NCBI GenBank assembly: GCA_011334435.1
Contig: DTPJ01000460.1
Coordinates: forward strand, 1-7,027
Direction: 5' to 3'
DNA length: 7,027 nucleotides
From: Candidatus Poribacteria bacterium
GTDB lineage: Bacteria; Poribacteria; DTPJ01
Positions 1 to 6,751 of this stretch are shown piece by piece (the first letter of the stretch is position 1; each line of letters starts with the position of its first letter). Below the pieces are notes generated by a model. That model saw nothing but the letters and a program-made list of their open reading frames with translations. It searched no databases and was not told the DNA's origin. Both the position numbers and the translations under genes were made by a program.

Positions 1-71
1 ACTGGTCCTTTAGAGACCCAATGGATTTTGCCTTCTAAAAGGATTAGTATTTTCTTTCTCCGATCTACTGG

Positions 72-123
72 TGACAAATTTATTGTTGACAAACTTTTTC
101 ATAGGTGACAAACTTTTTCATAG
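72..123. repeat. Short tandem repeat, TGACAAA-led units
   Basis: An 18-bp unit (TGACAAACTTTTTCATAG) occurs perfectly at 87-104 and 106-123, a 19-bp period. A partial third unit beginning TGACAAATTT starts at 72. The shared TGACAAA core therefore appears at 72, 87 and 106, all in the same orientation. Read on the other strand, the units become TTTGTCA-type words. The cluster lies about 125-175 bases upstream of the oxidoreductase start codon. It could be a set of operator sites, the remains of a transposon end carrying multiple short terminal repeats, or a local slippage duplication. The repeat itself is seen directly; its role is unknown. Confidence 0.85.
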
Positions 124-131
124 ATGGCATT

Positions 132-162
132 TTGCTTTATCTAATGAGCATTTTCATATAAA
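132..162 (+). promoter_or_regulatory. Weak sigma70-like promoter candidate
   Basis: TATAAA at 157-162 is a fair -10 hexamer, but the best partner upstream is a poor TTGCTT at 132-137 with a long 19-base spacer. A perfect TTGACA at 86-91, inside the repeat cluster, has no recognisable -10 at 16-18 bases. The operon promoter probably lies in bases 1-240, but its position is a guess. Confidence 0.2.
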
Positions 163-234
163 CACTTAATTCAAACCTTGATAAATACTGGTTTCGGATA
201 GCATCTCAGAATTACCAGATAGAAATGATAGTAA

Positions 235-239
235 AAGGA
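235..239 (+). promoter_or_regulatory. RBS deciding the start at 248
   Basis: AAGGA at 235-239 lies 8 bases before the ATG at 248 but only 2 bases before the in-frame TTG at 242. The spacing favours ATG 248 as the true start and argues against the longer TTG-initiated version. Confidence 0.7.
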
Positions 240-247
240 TTTTGAAA

Positions 248-1972
248 ATGAAATACAAAAACCATAAAGTTGATCTCTGTGTTGTAGGTGGCGGATTAGC
301 GGGGACGCTTACTGCTATCGCTTCTGCTAGGCATGGCGCGAAGGTTTTACTAATGCAGGATAGACCTGTGCTTGGTGGTAACGCTTCATCAGAAATTCGT
401 ATGTGGGTCGGTGGGGCGCATGGAAAAAATAACCGAGAAACAGGCATCCTTGAAGAGATAATGTTGGAAAATCTCTACCGCAACCCATATCGCATCTATT
501 CAATATGGGATAGCATCTTATATGAAAAGGCAAAATTTGAAGACAATATAACATTATTATTAAATTGCTCGTGTAATGACGCACTAATGGACGGAAATAT
601 CATCAGAAAAATAAAAGGCTGGCAACTTACGACTGAAACATGGCATACAGTAGAGGCATCATTGTTTGCCGATTGCTCTGGTGATAGCATCCTTGCCCCA
701 TTATCAGGTGCGGAATTCCGAATGGGACGGGAATCTTCTCATGAATTCAACGAAGATATAGAGCCAGAGATCGCAGATAAAAAGACAATGGGCATGAGTT
801 GTCTTATTCAAGCTCGCGAAACGGATAGTCCAAAAAAGTTTATACCGCCATCATGGGCTTATAAATATAAATCTGACGACGATCTGCCGTATAGGGGTCA
901 CGACGTCAGAAACTCAAATTTTTGGTGGATTGAACTTGGCGGAGAACAGGATACTATCCAAGATACCGAAGAAATAAGAGATGAGTTATTAAAAGTTGCC
1001 TTTGGTATCTGGGATCACATAAAAAATTACGGCGATCATGGTGCTGATAACTGGGTGCTTGACTGGGTAGGATTTCTTCCCGGAAAACGAGAAAGCAGGC
1101 GATACGTCGGGGATTACATATTGACACAAAACGATGTTCGTGCAGAAGGACGTTTTGATGACATCGTTGCCTATGGAGGATGGTCTATGGATGATCATCA
1201 TCCCGGCGGTATGAATTGGAAAGGGCAACCTACGATCTTTCATCCTGCACCTTCTCCTTATGGAATTCCATATCGCTGTCTTTACTCAAAAAATATAGAC
1301 AATCTTCTTTTTGCAGGCAGAAATATAAGTGCTACCCATGCGTCTATGAGTTCCACAAGGGTTATGGCTACATGTGCAGTGATCGGTCAAGCTGTCGGCA
1401 CTGCATCTGCAATTGCTATAAAATATGGGCTTTCTCCAAGAGGTGTATATCAAGAAAAACTCAAAGAATTACAGCAAACATTAATGGACGACGATTGCTA
1501 TCTGCCTTGGAAAGTTAGAGAAATACCTGATCTGTCAAAATTTGCTAAATTATCCGCTTCTGAAGGTGATCCTGAGTTCTTACGCAATGGTATTGATAGA
1601 CCTATCGGCGACGCGGATAATGGCTGGACAGGAAAGATCGGTTCATGGATAGAATATTCTTTTATGTCTCCGCAAGAGGTGAACGAATTTCGGTTTATCT
1701 TTGATAGCGATCTGAACAGAAAACCGCTTAACATGCCATGCAATTATCCATTAAAACCACAATTTGCAAGCATTCCAGAGACAATGACAAAATCTTTCCG
1801 TATAGACTTCTTAGATGATAATGGCGTGTGGCAGACTTTATATCAAGAAAACAACAATTATCAAAGATTAGTCCGTATAAAGAAAAGCGTTAAAACGAAG
1901 GCTGTTAGGTTTATCCCATTGGCGACATGGGGAAGTGATAATGTGCATCTCTTTGCTTGGGATGTAAGATAG
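248..1972 (+). CDS. FAD-dependent oxidoreductase with C-terminal discoidin-like domain
   Basis: A protein of 574 residues of the FAD-dependent oxidoreductase family resembling PF12831. The N-terminal beta strand with GGGLAG (GxGxxG, residues 14-19) is the dinucleotide-binding Rossmann motif. PVLGGNASSEIRMW (40-53) and the nearby AHGKNNRETGI stretch are hallmarks of this subfamily. The second FAD-contacting segment, LLFAGRNISATH followed by a GQAVGTAS stretch, begins near residue 353. From about 430 to 574 the chain becomes a beta-rich F5/8-type-C (discoidin)-like region, with an LSASEGDPE start and a W-rich core, often a carbohydrate-binding fold. No signal peptide is visible, so it should be cytosolic. 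Its substrate cannot be read from sequence; oxidation or reduction of a sugar or related small molecule is an inference from the lyase-like gene downstream. The start is ATG 248, chosen over TTG 242 by RBS spacing. The next gene begins 24 bases after the stop, which suggests an operon. Confidence 0.88.
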   Translation: MKYKNHKVDLCVVGGGLAGTLTAIASARHGAKVLLMQDRPVLGGNASSEIRMWVGGAHGKNNRETGILEEIMLENLYRNPYRIYSIWDSILYEKAKFEDNITLLLNCSCNDALMDGNIIRKIKGWQLTTETWHTVEASLFADCSGDSILAPLSGAEFRMGRESSHEFNEDIEPEIADKKTMGMSCLIQARETDSPKKFIPPSWAYKYKSDDDLPYRGHDVRNSNFWWIELGGEQDTIQDTEEIRDELLKVAFGIWDHIKNYGDHGADNWVLDWVGFLPGKRESRRYVGDYILTQNDVRAEGRFDDIVAYGGWSMDDHHPGGMNWKGQPTIFHPAPSPYGIPYRCLYSKNIDNLLFAGRNISATHASMSSTRVMATCAVIGQAVGTASAIAIKYGLSPRGVYQEKLKELQQTLMDDDCYLPWKVREIPDLSKFAKLSASEGDPEFLRNGIDRPIGDADNGWTGKIGSWIEYSFMSPQEVNEFRFIFDSDLNRKPLNMPCNYPLKPQFASIPETMTKSFRIDFLDDNGVWQTLYQENNNYQRLVRIKKSVKTKAVRFIPLATWGSDNVHLFAWDVR

Positions 1973-1983
1973 ACAGATATTGC

Positions 1984-1990
1984 GGGGAAG
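1984..1990 (+). promoter_or_regulatory. RBS of the beta-CASP gene
   Basis: GGGGAAG, a purine-rich Shine-Dalgarno-like run, sits 6 bases before the ATG at 1997. It falls within the 24-base gap after the oxidoreductase stop and supports the assigned start. Confidence 0.55.
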
Positions 1991-1996
1991 TAAAAT

Positions 1997-3388
1997 ATGA
2001 AAATCACCTTTATTGGTGCTGTCCAGACCGTTACAGGTTCAATGCACCTGTTAGAAGTGAATGATAAAAGAATCCTCTTGGATTGTGGGTTATATCAAGG
2101 TAAACGTAAGATCGCTTATGAATTAAATAAAAACTTTCCTTTTGATCCTGCGGAAATAGACATACTTTCGTTATCTCACGCACATATAGATCATAGCGGA
2201 AACATACCAACGCTTGTCAAGATGGGGTTTAAGGGAAAAATATTCGCTACATCTGCTACCGTTGATCTATGTGAGATAATGTTATTAGACTCTGCACATA
2301 TTCAGGAGAAAGACGTTGAGTTTGTAAATATAAAGCGTGAGAAACAGGGGAAAAACCTATTTGAACCGCTTTACACTCAAGACGATGCTATGCGTGCATT
2401 GGAGCATTTCGTCCCTGTGCCTTATGAGAAAAAGATTGAACTATGTTCAGGCGTTGAGATAACATATCACGACGCGGGGCATCTTCTTGGGTCTGCTGTC
2501 ACAACGATAAATATAACCGAAAATGGAAGTAAGAAAAGGCTTGTATTTACTGGCGATCTTGGGCGAAAAGGTATGCCAATATTAAAAGACCCAACTCCAA
2601 TTCATAATGTTGATTATCTTATAACAGAAAGCACTTATGGAGATCGCATCCATTCTCCAGAGAAAGACGTAAAAGCCCATCTTGCAGACCTGATTATGAA
2701 GATCGCTTTAAACAGAGCCAAACTGATTATACCAGCATTCAGCGTTGGCAGGACACAAACCATTGTTTATTTTTTGAATCAGTTATATAACGAGGGCAGG
2801 ATTCCACAAGTCCCTGTTTTCGTTGATAGTCCGCTTTCAACTAAGGCGACTGAAATATATAGCAGGCATGAAGATTGCTTTGACGCAGAAGCATTGGAAA
2901 TGATGATGAACGGAGTAAGCCCTTTCACTTTCAAGACGTTAGAATATATAGAAGATGTTGAGGAATCAAAAAAGTTGAATAGGATGGACGGTCCTATGGT
3001 TATAATTACCGCATCGGGAATGTGTGAGTCGGGACGGATACTCCATCATCTCGCAAATAACATTGAAAATAGGCATAATATTATTCTTATCATAGGCTTT
3101 CAGGCGGAAAACACTCTTGGCAGAAAACTTGTAGATGGGGAGAAAAACGTCAGAATTTTCGGCGATGAATATAGAGTGATGGCAACCGTTGAAGTAATAG
3201 ACGCATTAAGCTCGCATCCAGATAAAAATGAGTTTATTGAATATTTTGATAATATTGAGACGAAATTGGAAGGTGTGTTTGTCGTCCATGGAGAGGTAAG
3301 TCAATCAGAAGCACTTGCAAAGACTATGGAATCAAGATACAATTGCTCAACGATAGTCCCAAGCCCAGGGGACACTATTGAGATATAA
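1997..3388 (+). CDS. MBL-fold beta-CASP RNA metallohydrolase (RNase-type)
   Basis: A protein of 463 residues, the usual length for bacterial MBL-fold proteins with an RNA-specificity domain (CPSF73/Ysh1-like, similar in plan to Thermus TTHA0252). All expected zinc-site motifs are visible: D29 in LLDCG (motif 1), HAHIDH at 61-66 (motif 2), H162 in DAGHLLGSA (motif 3), D187 in FTGDLGR (motif 4) and H431 in VVHGE (motif 5). The beta-CASP elements are also present: E211 in ESTYGD (motif A), ASGMCESGR followed by HH at 350-351 (motif B), and H407 in SSHPDKNEF (motif C). The last 80 or so residues form the RMMBL segment. Known relatives are zinc-dependent endo- and/or exoribonucleases of the cytoplasm, and the intact active site predicts activity. 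It has no signal peptide. It is tightly spaced between an oxidoreductase and a secreted lyase-like gene (24 and 21 bases), so co-transcription is likely. The family assignment is firm; the RNA target is unknown. Confidence 0.95.
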   Translation: MKITFIGAVQTVTGSMHLLEVNDKRILLDCGLYQGKRKIAYELNKNFPFDPAEIDILSLSHAHIDHSGNIPTLVKMGFKGKIFATSATVDLCEIMLLDSAHIQEKDVEFVNIKREKQGKNLFEPLYTQDDAMRALEHFVPVPYEKKIELCSGVEITYHDAGHLLGSAVTTINITENGSKKRLVFTGDLGRKGMPILKDPTPIHNVDYLITESTYGDRIHSPEKDVKAHLADLIMKIALNRAKLIIPAFSVGRTQTIVYFLNQLYNEGRIPQVPVFVDSPLSTKATEIYSRHEDCFDAEALEMMMNGVSPFTFKTLEYIEDVEESKKLNRMDGPMVIITASGMCESGRILHHLANNIENRHNIILIIGFQAENTLGRKLVDGEKNVRIFGDEYRVMATVEVIDALSSHPDKNEFIEYFDNIETKLEGVFVVHGEVSQSEALAKTMESRYNCSTIVPSPGDTIEI

Positions 3389-3400
3389 TGATCAAGTATC

Positions 3401-3404
3401 AGGA
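3401..3404 (+). promoter_or_regulatory. RBS of the lyase-like gene
   Basis: AGGA at 3401-3404 lies 5 bases before ATG 3410 and 11 bases before a second in-frame ATG at 3416. Either start is possible. Both leave the signal peptide intact, so the choice hardly affects the product. Confidence 0.4.
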
Positions 3405-3409
3405 ATATT

Positions 3410-6400
3410 ATGGAGATGAAAATAATCGCTTTTTTCTGCATCTTTTCGTTAATTCCTATAATGGTGTATGCTCTCCCTGTTCCAAAAGAAGGGCTATTGA
3501 TCCCGAAATATCAAGTTGATGAAATCCGAGCGAAAGTAATAGGACTTGGCGATCATCCGATGATGAAAAAGGTCAAGGATAGGGCAGAAAAAGCGATATT
3601 GCAATGGACAAAAGATAAGCCCGAAATTGAAAAACACGTTGATAAACTATTGGACGTATGGTGGGAAAGCAATCCAAAGGAATATGTGCCTGAAGATGCC
3701 ATATCCGTAGCTAAATTGTTAGGCGAGGCGATGGACAATACACCAAGCATGGCGTTTATATATTTCCTCACAGGAGACAGCAAATATGCAAATGCCTGTT
3801 ACGAAATTATAGAGATGGCTGGTCGCGTTCCTCGTTGGGGCTGGTTCAACTGGGACGGTGCAAATATGCCTCAGATACACTATGGCATGCTTACTCGCAA
3901 TATCGCTGTGACAATTGATTGGTGTTGGGACGGCTGGAATGGGCAACAACGAAAAAAGTCAATTGAAATTATTGCAGAAAAAGGCGTTGAAAGCTACTGG
4001 AGACTTGTAAATCATACGCCATTTATGGGTTATCATCATCTACGGTCAAAAAATCAAGGCAATAACGCTCTTTCTGCTGCGATTATGGCATCTCTTGTTG
4101 TTGGAGAAGATATTCCAGAAAATAAAGTATGGTTAGAGACGCTTATTGGCTCTTTTTCGTGGATTTTAACATGTGACATCGGATATGCGGGACAGAATTT
4201 GGAGTCAGGGTTGCCCGGATATTGGTCTGTATCTATGCAGAATTTATATACTACTGCTTCCGCATTATATAATGCCAAAGGGATAGACTTTCGCACTCAT
4301 ATCGGTTTTACGGAAGCGACATACTATCCATTATATCATGAAGCGACTGTTCCTCCAACTGAGGAAGGCAAACCTATTGAAAAAATGGAAGGCGGTTCAT
4401 CGCTTATAGGAGGCAAACCTATTGAATTACCACATAAATATGGAGGTAGCTCGTGGTGGTTTGACTATGCGAAGAATTTTCCCGATTCATTAGCTGGCTA
4501 TTTTGTCTCAAAGATATGGGACACGAATATTGAGGAAGCACATCAAGCAGGATTGTCAGACCCATTGATGGTGTTATGGGTAGCTCTTGCAGAAAAACCT
4601 GACAAAATTAACTATCCAAAAGCACTTTTTGGGACAACTGACAGAATGGCGATGTTCCGTTCTGGATATGGCTCTCCGCATACTTACCTTTACTTCAACG
4701 GCGATATATTCCTTTCATCACGAAACGAAATCTTATGTGCTACTTCGGGTCTCTCATGGCATTTTCCATGGCATCAATACGCAATCGCTGAATCAGTCAT
4801 AGAAACAGAAGGGAAGCGGTTTTCCCCTAGCATGCTAATATATGGATATTATGATCGGGATTTTGTCAGTATGATTCAATCAAAAAGCTGGACAAGTAAT
4901 GTCGCATATTATAAAAAGAAAGAGCAAGAAGAGTCTTATAAACAATATAAAGTTCGTAATAGGGATATAATCTATGTCCGATCAGATAATTGGGATAGGA
5001 TTTCGGATTATTTTATTTTTATTGACCGTGTTGAGCATGATAAACCTGCTTGGCATAGCTTCAATTGGCATCTTTGGAATAGTCCGGGCAATGAAGGAAG
5101 TTATGAGATAATCTCTCCGAATACTGTCATAGGTCATCGTCCAAATGCAGATGTCCTGCTTGTTACTCTATCGCATAACAAGATGGGCTATGAAACTCAG
5201 GGCATACCATCTCAACCAATTGTAAGCTATCAGATGGATCATAACTCACTTTTGCTTCGTGCCATCGCTGGCGGTATGACAGAGGTTTCTGAGACACAAC
5301 AGGCTATACCTGCTGATCTATGGACAGAAGGAGAGACAACCGAAATAAATGGACGGACAGCTAAGCACTTTTCTAACTTTAAAGACCTTAGACCGTCTCT
5401 TGAATCTCCGATTAAACTCACACAAGGCGTCCGATATAAAGTAAGTATTTACGCCAAAAAGCGTAACGCAAGGGTTTATGAGAATTTCGCATGGACGATC
5501 AATTTGATTTTGTTAGATGATGACGAAAACGTAGTCCAAATGGTAGAAACTGGCGAACGTGAGCCTGATCCGCTTAGGATCACCGATCCTGCATCGTTTA
5601 GATCGGACTATGATTGGCTTGAATCTGTGACATATTTAGACGCACCAAAAAACATCGCCAAAATCAGGGCAGAATTGCTTCCTGCAACATGGGGTCATGC
5701 CCCGTATGAGCTAAAACCTGACTCTGAATTATGGCTTTCTGATATGGTAATTACTCCCCTTGGTATCCCTAAGAGAACAGAAAAAGAGAGGATCGTTACA
5801 TTGGTAATGCCGATGGAAAAGAACGCCAAAATTCCAAGAATAATCATTAGAGATACATCTCAAAGCTTACAGGCGGTCATCCAACATCCAGACGGGACAA
5901 ATGATGTTATATCAATTGATAATAACTATGTTACACGGATAATGAGAAGAGATCAAATCGGGATCAAGAGGTTTTCAGGGGTCACAATGCCAGTGCAGTT
6001 TTGCACTAATTCATTAGAGAACCAAGATCAGCTTAAAAAGGGCTTGTCAAAATTAACTCAGGAAGTCATAAAAGAGCGTGATAAATACACATCAAAAGGT
6101 TGGGACAACATCGCTTTATATGCAGAAGTTACTGCGTCAGGCACTCGCGATCAAAGATTTTCTCCAAGACATGTAATTGACAATAAAACATGGGAATTTC
6201 CTGCAGATGGGGTATTAGATTATTCGCTTGGAGAAATCCAGACAACACAAGGCTTCGGCTATGGAAGAAATGAACGTGTGTCTTATACAGAAAATATGAG
6301 CGAATTGCCTTTTCATATTCCGCCGACCTATTGGCTACTTCCTTATTGTCAGACAGGTGATATTACATTAAAACTCAAATTTCCAAGCAAATTAAAATTA

Positions 6401-6751
6401 GTCCGCATATTGAACACATCAAACGCAGGGCTTTATGATTATGGGACAATTGACTTCCGCTTAGAATTATTAGATAAAAATCAAAAGGTTGTATATACGA
6501 AATCTGGAAGTTTTGGCAAAGTTTGGGATCGTGCATTTAAATCTGCATTTGCTATGCCTGAATTTTTCAGTTCCTATGGTCCTACGTTTGAAGGGTTGCT
6601 TACTCCTGGGTCAAAGTTGCCTTTTGGAAGTGGCTGGCAGGATATTAATATTGAATACTCGGGCATTGTCCATTATGTCAGGGTCGTAATTTTGAATTAT
6701 TGGGCGCTTGGGGGAGGACTAAACGAAATTCAGGTCTATGCAAAAGATTAA
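3410..6751 (+). CDS. Secreted heparinase II/III-like multidomain protein
   Basis: A protein of 1113 residues. Residues 1-21 form a Sec signal peptide: a lysine, a hydrophobic core, and a likely cut after VYA. No lipobox is seen. Residues about 30-320 are a tryptophan-rich helical region resembling the alpha/alpha-toroid of heparinase II/III and alginate lyases. It includes HHLRSKNQGNN (209-219) and ESGLPGYW (265-272), which match the positions of the family's Asn/His and Tyr catalytic segments. A beta-sandwich begins near DRMAMFRSG (411), with SWHFPWHQYA (450-458) where a further catalytic or metal-binding His is expected, and seems to resume at ERIVTLVMP (793). Between them, about 625-785, lies a CBM-like jelly roll (RYKVSIYAKK near 675, WLSDMVITP near 775). 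A helical linker precedes a discoidin-like C-terminus, about 900-1113, starting NIALYAEVTASG. The protein probably cleaves or binds an acidic polysaccharide by beta-elimination in the periplasm or outside. The polymer is unknown, and the architecture was read by eye. It starts 21 bases after the RNase gene. Confidence 0.82.
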   Translation: MEMKIIAFFCIFSLIPIMVYALPVPKEGLLIPKYQVDEIRAKVIGLGDHPMMKKVKDRAEKAILQWTKDKPEIEKHVDKLLDVWWESNPKEYVPEDAISVAKLLGEAMDNTPSMAFIYFLTGDSKYANACYEIIEMAGRVPRWGWFNWDGANMPQIHYGMLTRNIAVTIDWCWDGWNGQQRKKSIEIIAEKGVESYWRLVNHTPFMGYHHLRSKNQGNNALSAAIMASLVVGEDIPENKVWLETLIGSFSWILTCDIGYAGQNLESGLPGYWSVSMQNLYTTASALYNAKGIDFRTHIGFTEATYYPLYHEATVPPTEEGKPIEKMEGGSSLIGGKPIELPHKYGGSSWWFDYAKNFPDSLAGYFVSKIWDTNIEEAHQAGLSDPLMVLWVALAEKPDKINYPKALFGTTDRMAMFRSGYGSPHTYLYFNGDIFLSSRNEILCATSGLSWHFPWHQYAIAESVIETEGKRFSPSMLIYGYYDRDFVSMIQSKSWTSNVAYYKKKEQEESYKQYKVRNRDIIYVRSDNWDRISDYFIFIDRVEHDKPAWHSFNWHLWNSPGNEGSYEIISPNTVIGHRPNADVLLVTLSHNKMGYETQGIPSQPIVSYQMDHNSLLLRAIAGGMTEVSETQQAIPADLWTEGETTEINGRTAKHFSNFKDLRPSLESPIKLTQGVRYKVSIYAKKRNARVYENFAWTINLILLDDDENVVQMVETGEREPDPLRITDPASFRSDYDWLESVTYLDAPKNIAKIRAELLPATWGHAPYELKPDSELWLSDMVITPLGIPKRTEKERIVTLVMPMEKNAKIPRIIIRDTSQSLQAVIQHPDGTNDVISIDNNYVTRIMRRDQIGIKRFSGVTMPVQFCTNSLENQDQLKKGLSKLTQEVIKERDKYTSKGWDNIALYAEVTASGTRDQRFSPRHVIDNKTWEFPADGVLDYSLGEIQTTQGFGYGRNERVSYTENMSELPFHIPPTYWLLPYCQTGDITLKLKFPSKLKLVRILNTSNAGLYDYGTIDFRLELLDKNQKVVYTKSGSFGKVWDRAFKSAFAMPEFFSSYGPTFEGLLTPGSKLPFGSGWQDINIEYSGIVHYVRVVILNYWALGGGLNEIQVYAKD
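4366..4426 (+). repeat. In-frame 16-bp direct repeat in the lyase-like gene
   Basis: AGGCAAACCTATTGAA occurs at 4366-4381 and again at 4411-4426, exactly 45 bases apart. The protein therefore carries GKPIE twice (residues 320-324 and 335-339) across a glycine-rich linker. The linker lies between the helical domain and the conserved W-rich stretch before the beta-sandwich. It looks like a small recent duplication in a flexible loop with no effect on frame. Confidence 0.8.

Larger units (their letters stand above)
1..247. other. Upstream non-coding region
   Basis: No convincing gene lies in this stretch. One forward frame is open from base 1 to a TGA at 106-108 (35 codons), but its end runs through the short tandem repeat and the peptide resembles nothing I recognise, so it is not called. 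The region holds the repeat cluster at 72-123, a weak promoter candidate near 157-162 and the ribosome binding site of the first gene. A 5-bp inverted pair (AAACC at 173-177, GGTTT at 190-194, 12-base loop) is too weak to call a terminator or regulator. Confidence 0.6.

Noticed and set aside
1..108. Forward open frame from the left edge to a TGA at 106-108, possibly the tail of a gene
   Set aside because: It is only 35 codons, the peptide matches no family I recognise, and its last third is made by the tandem repeat. It could be the end of a gene, but nothing supports this.
86..114. Perfect -35-like TTGACA at 86-91 as the operon promoter
   Set aside because: No -10-like hexamer lies 16-18 bases downstream (the sequence there is CAAACT or similar), and the word belongs to the repeat unit.
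172..195. Possible hairpin (AAACC...GGTTT) in the leader as an attenuator or terminator
   Set aside because: The stem is only 5 bp, the loop is 12 bases and no T-run follows.
242..247. TTG at 242 as the start of the oxidoreductase
   Set aside because: Only 2 bases separate it from the AAGGA ribosome binding site, while the ATG at 248 has an 8-base spacing.
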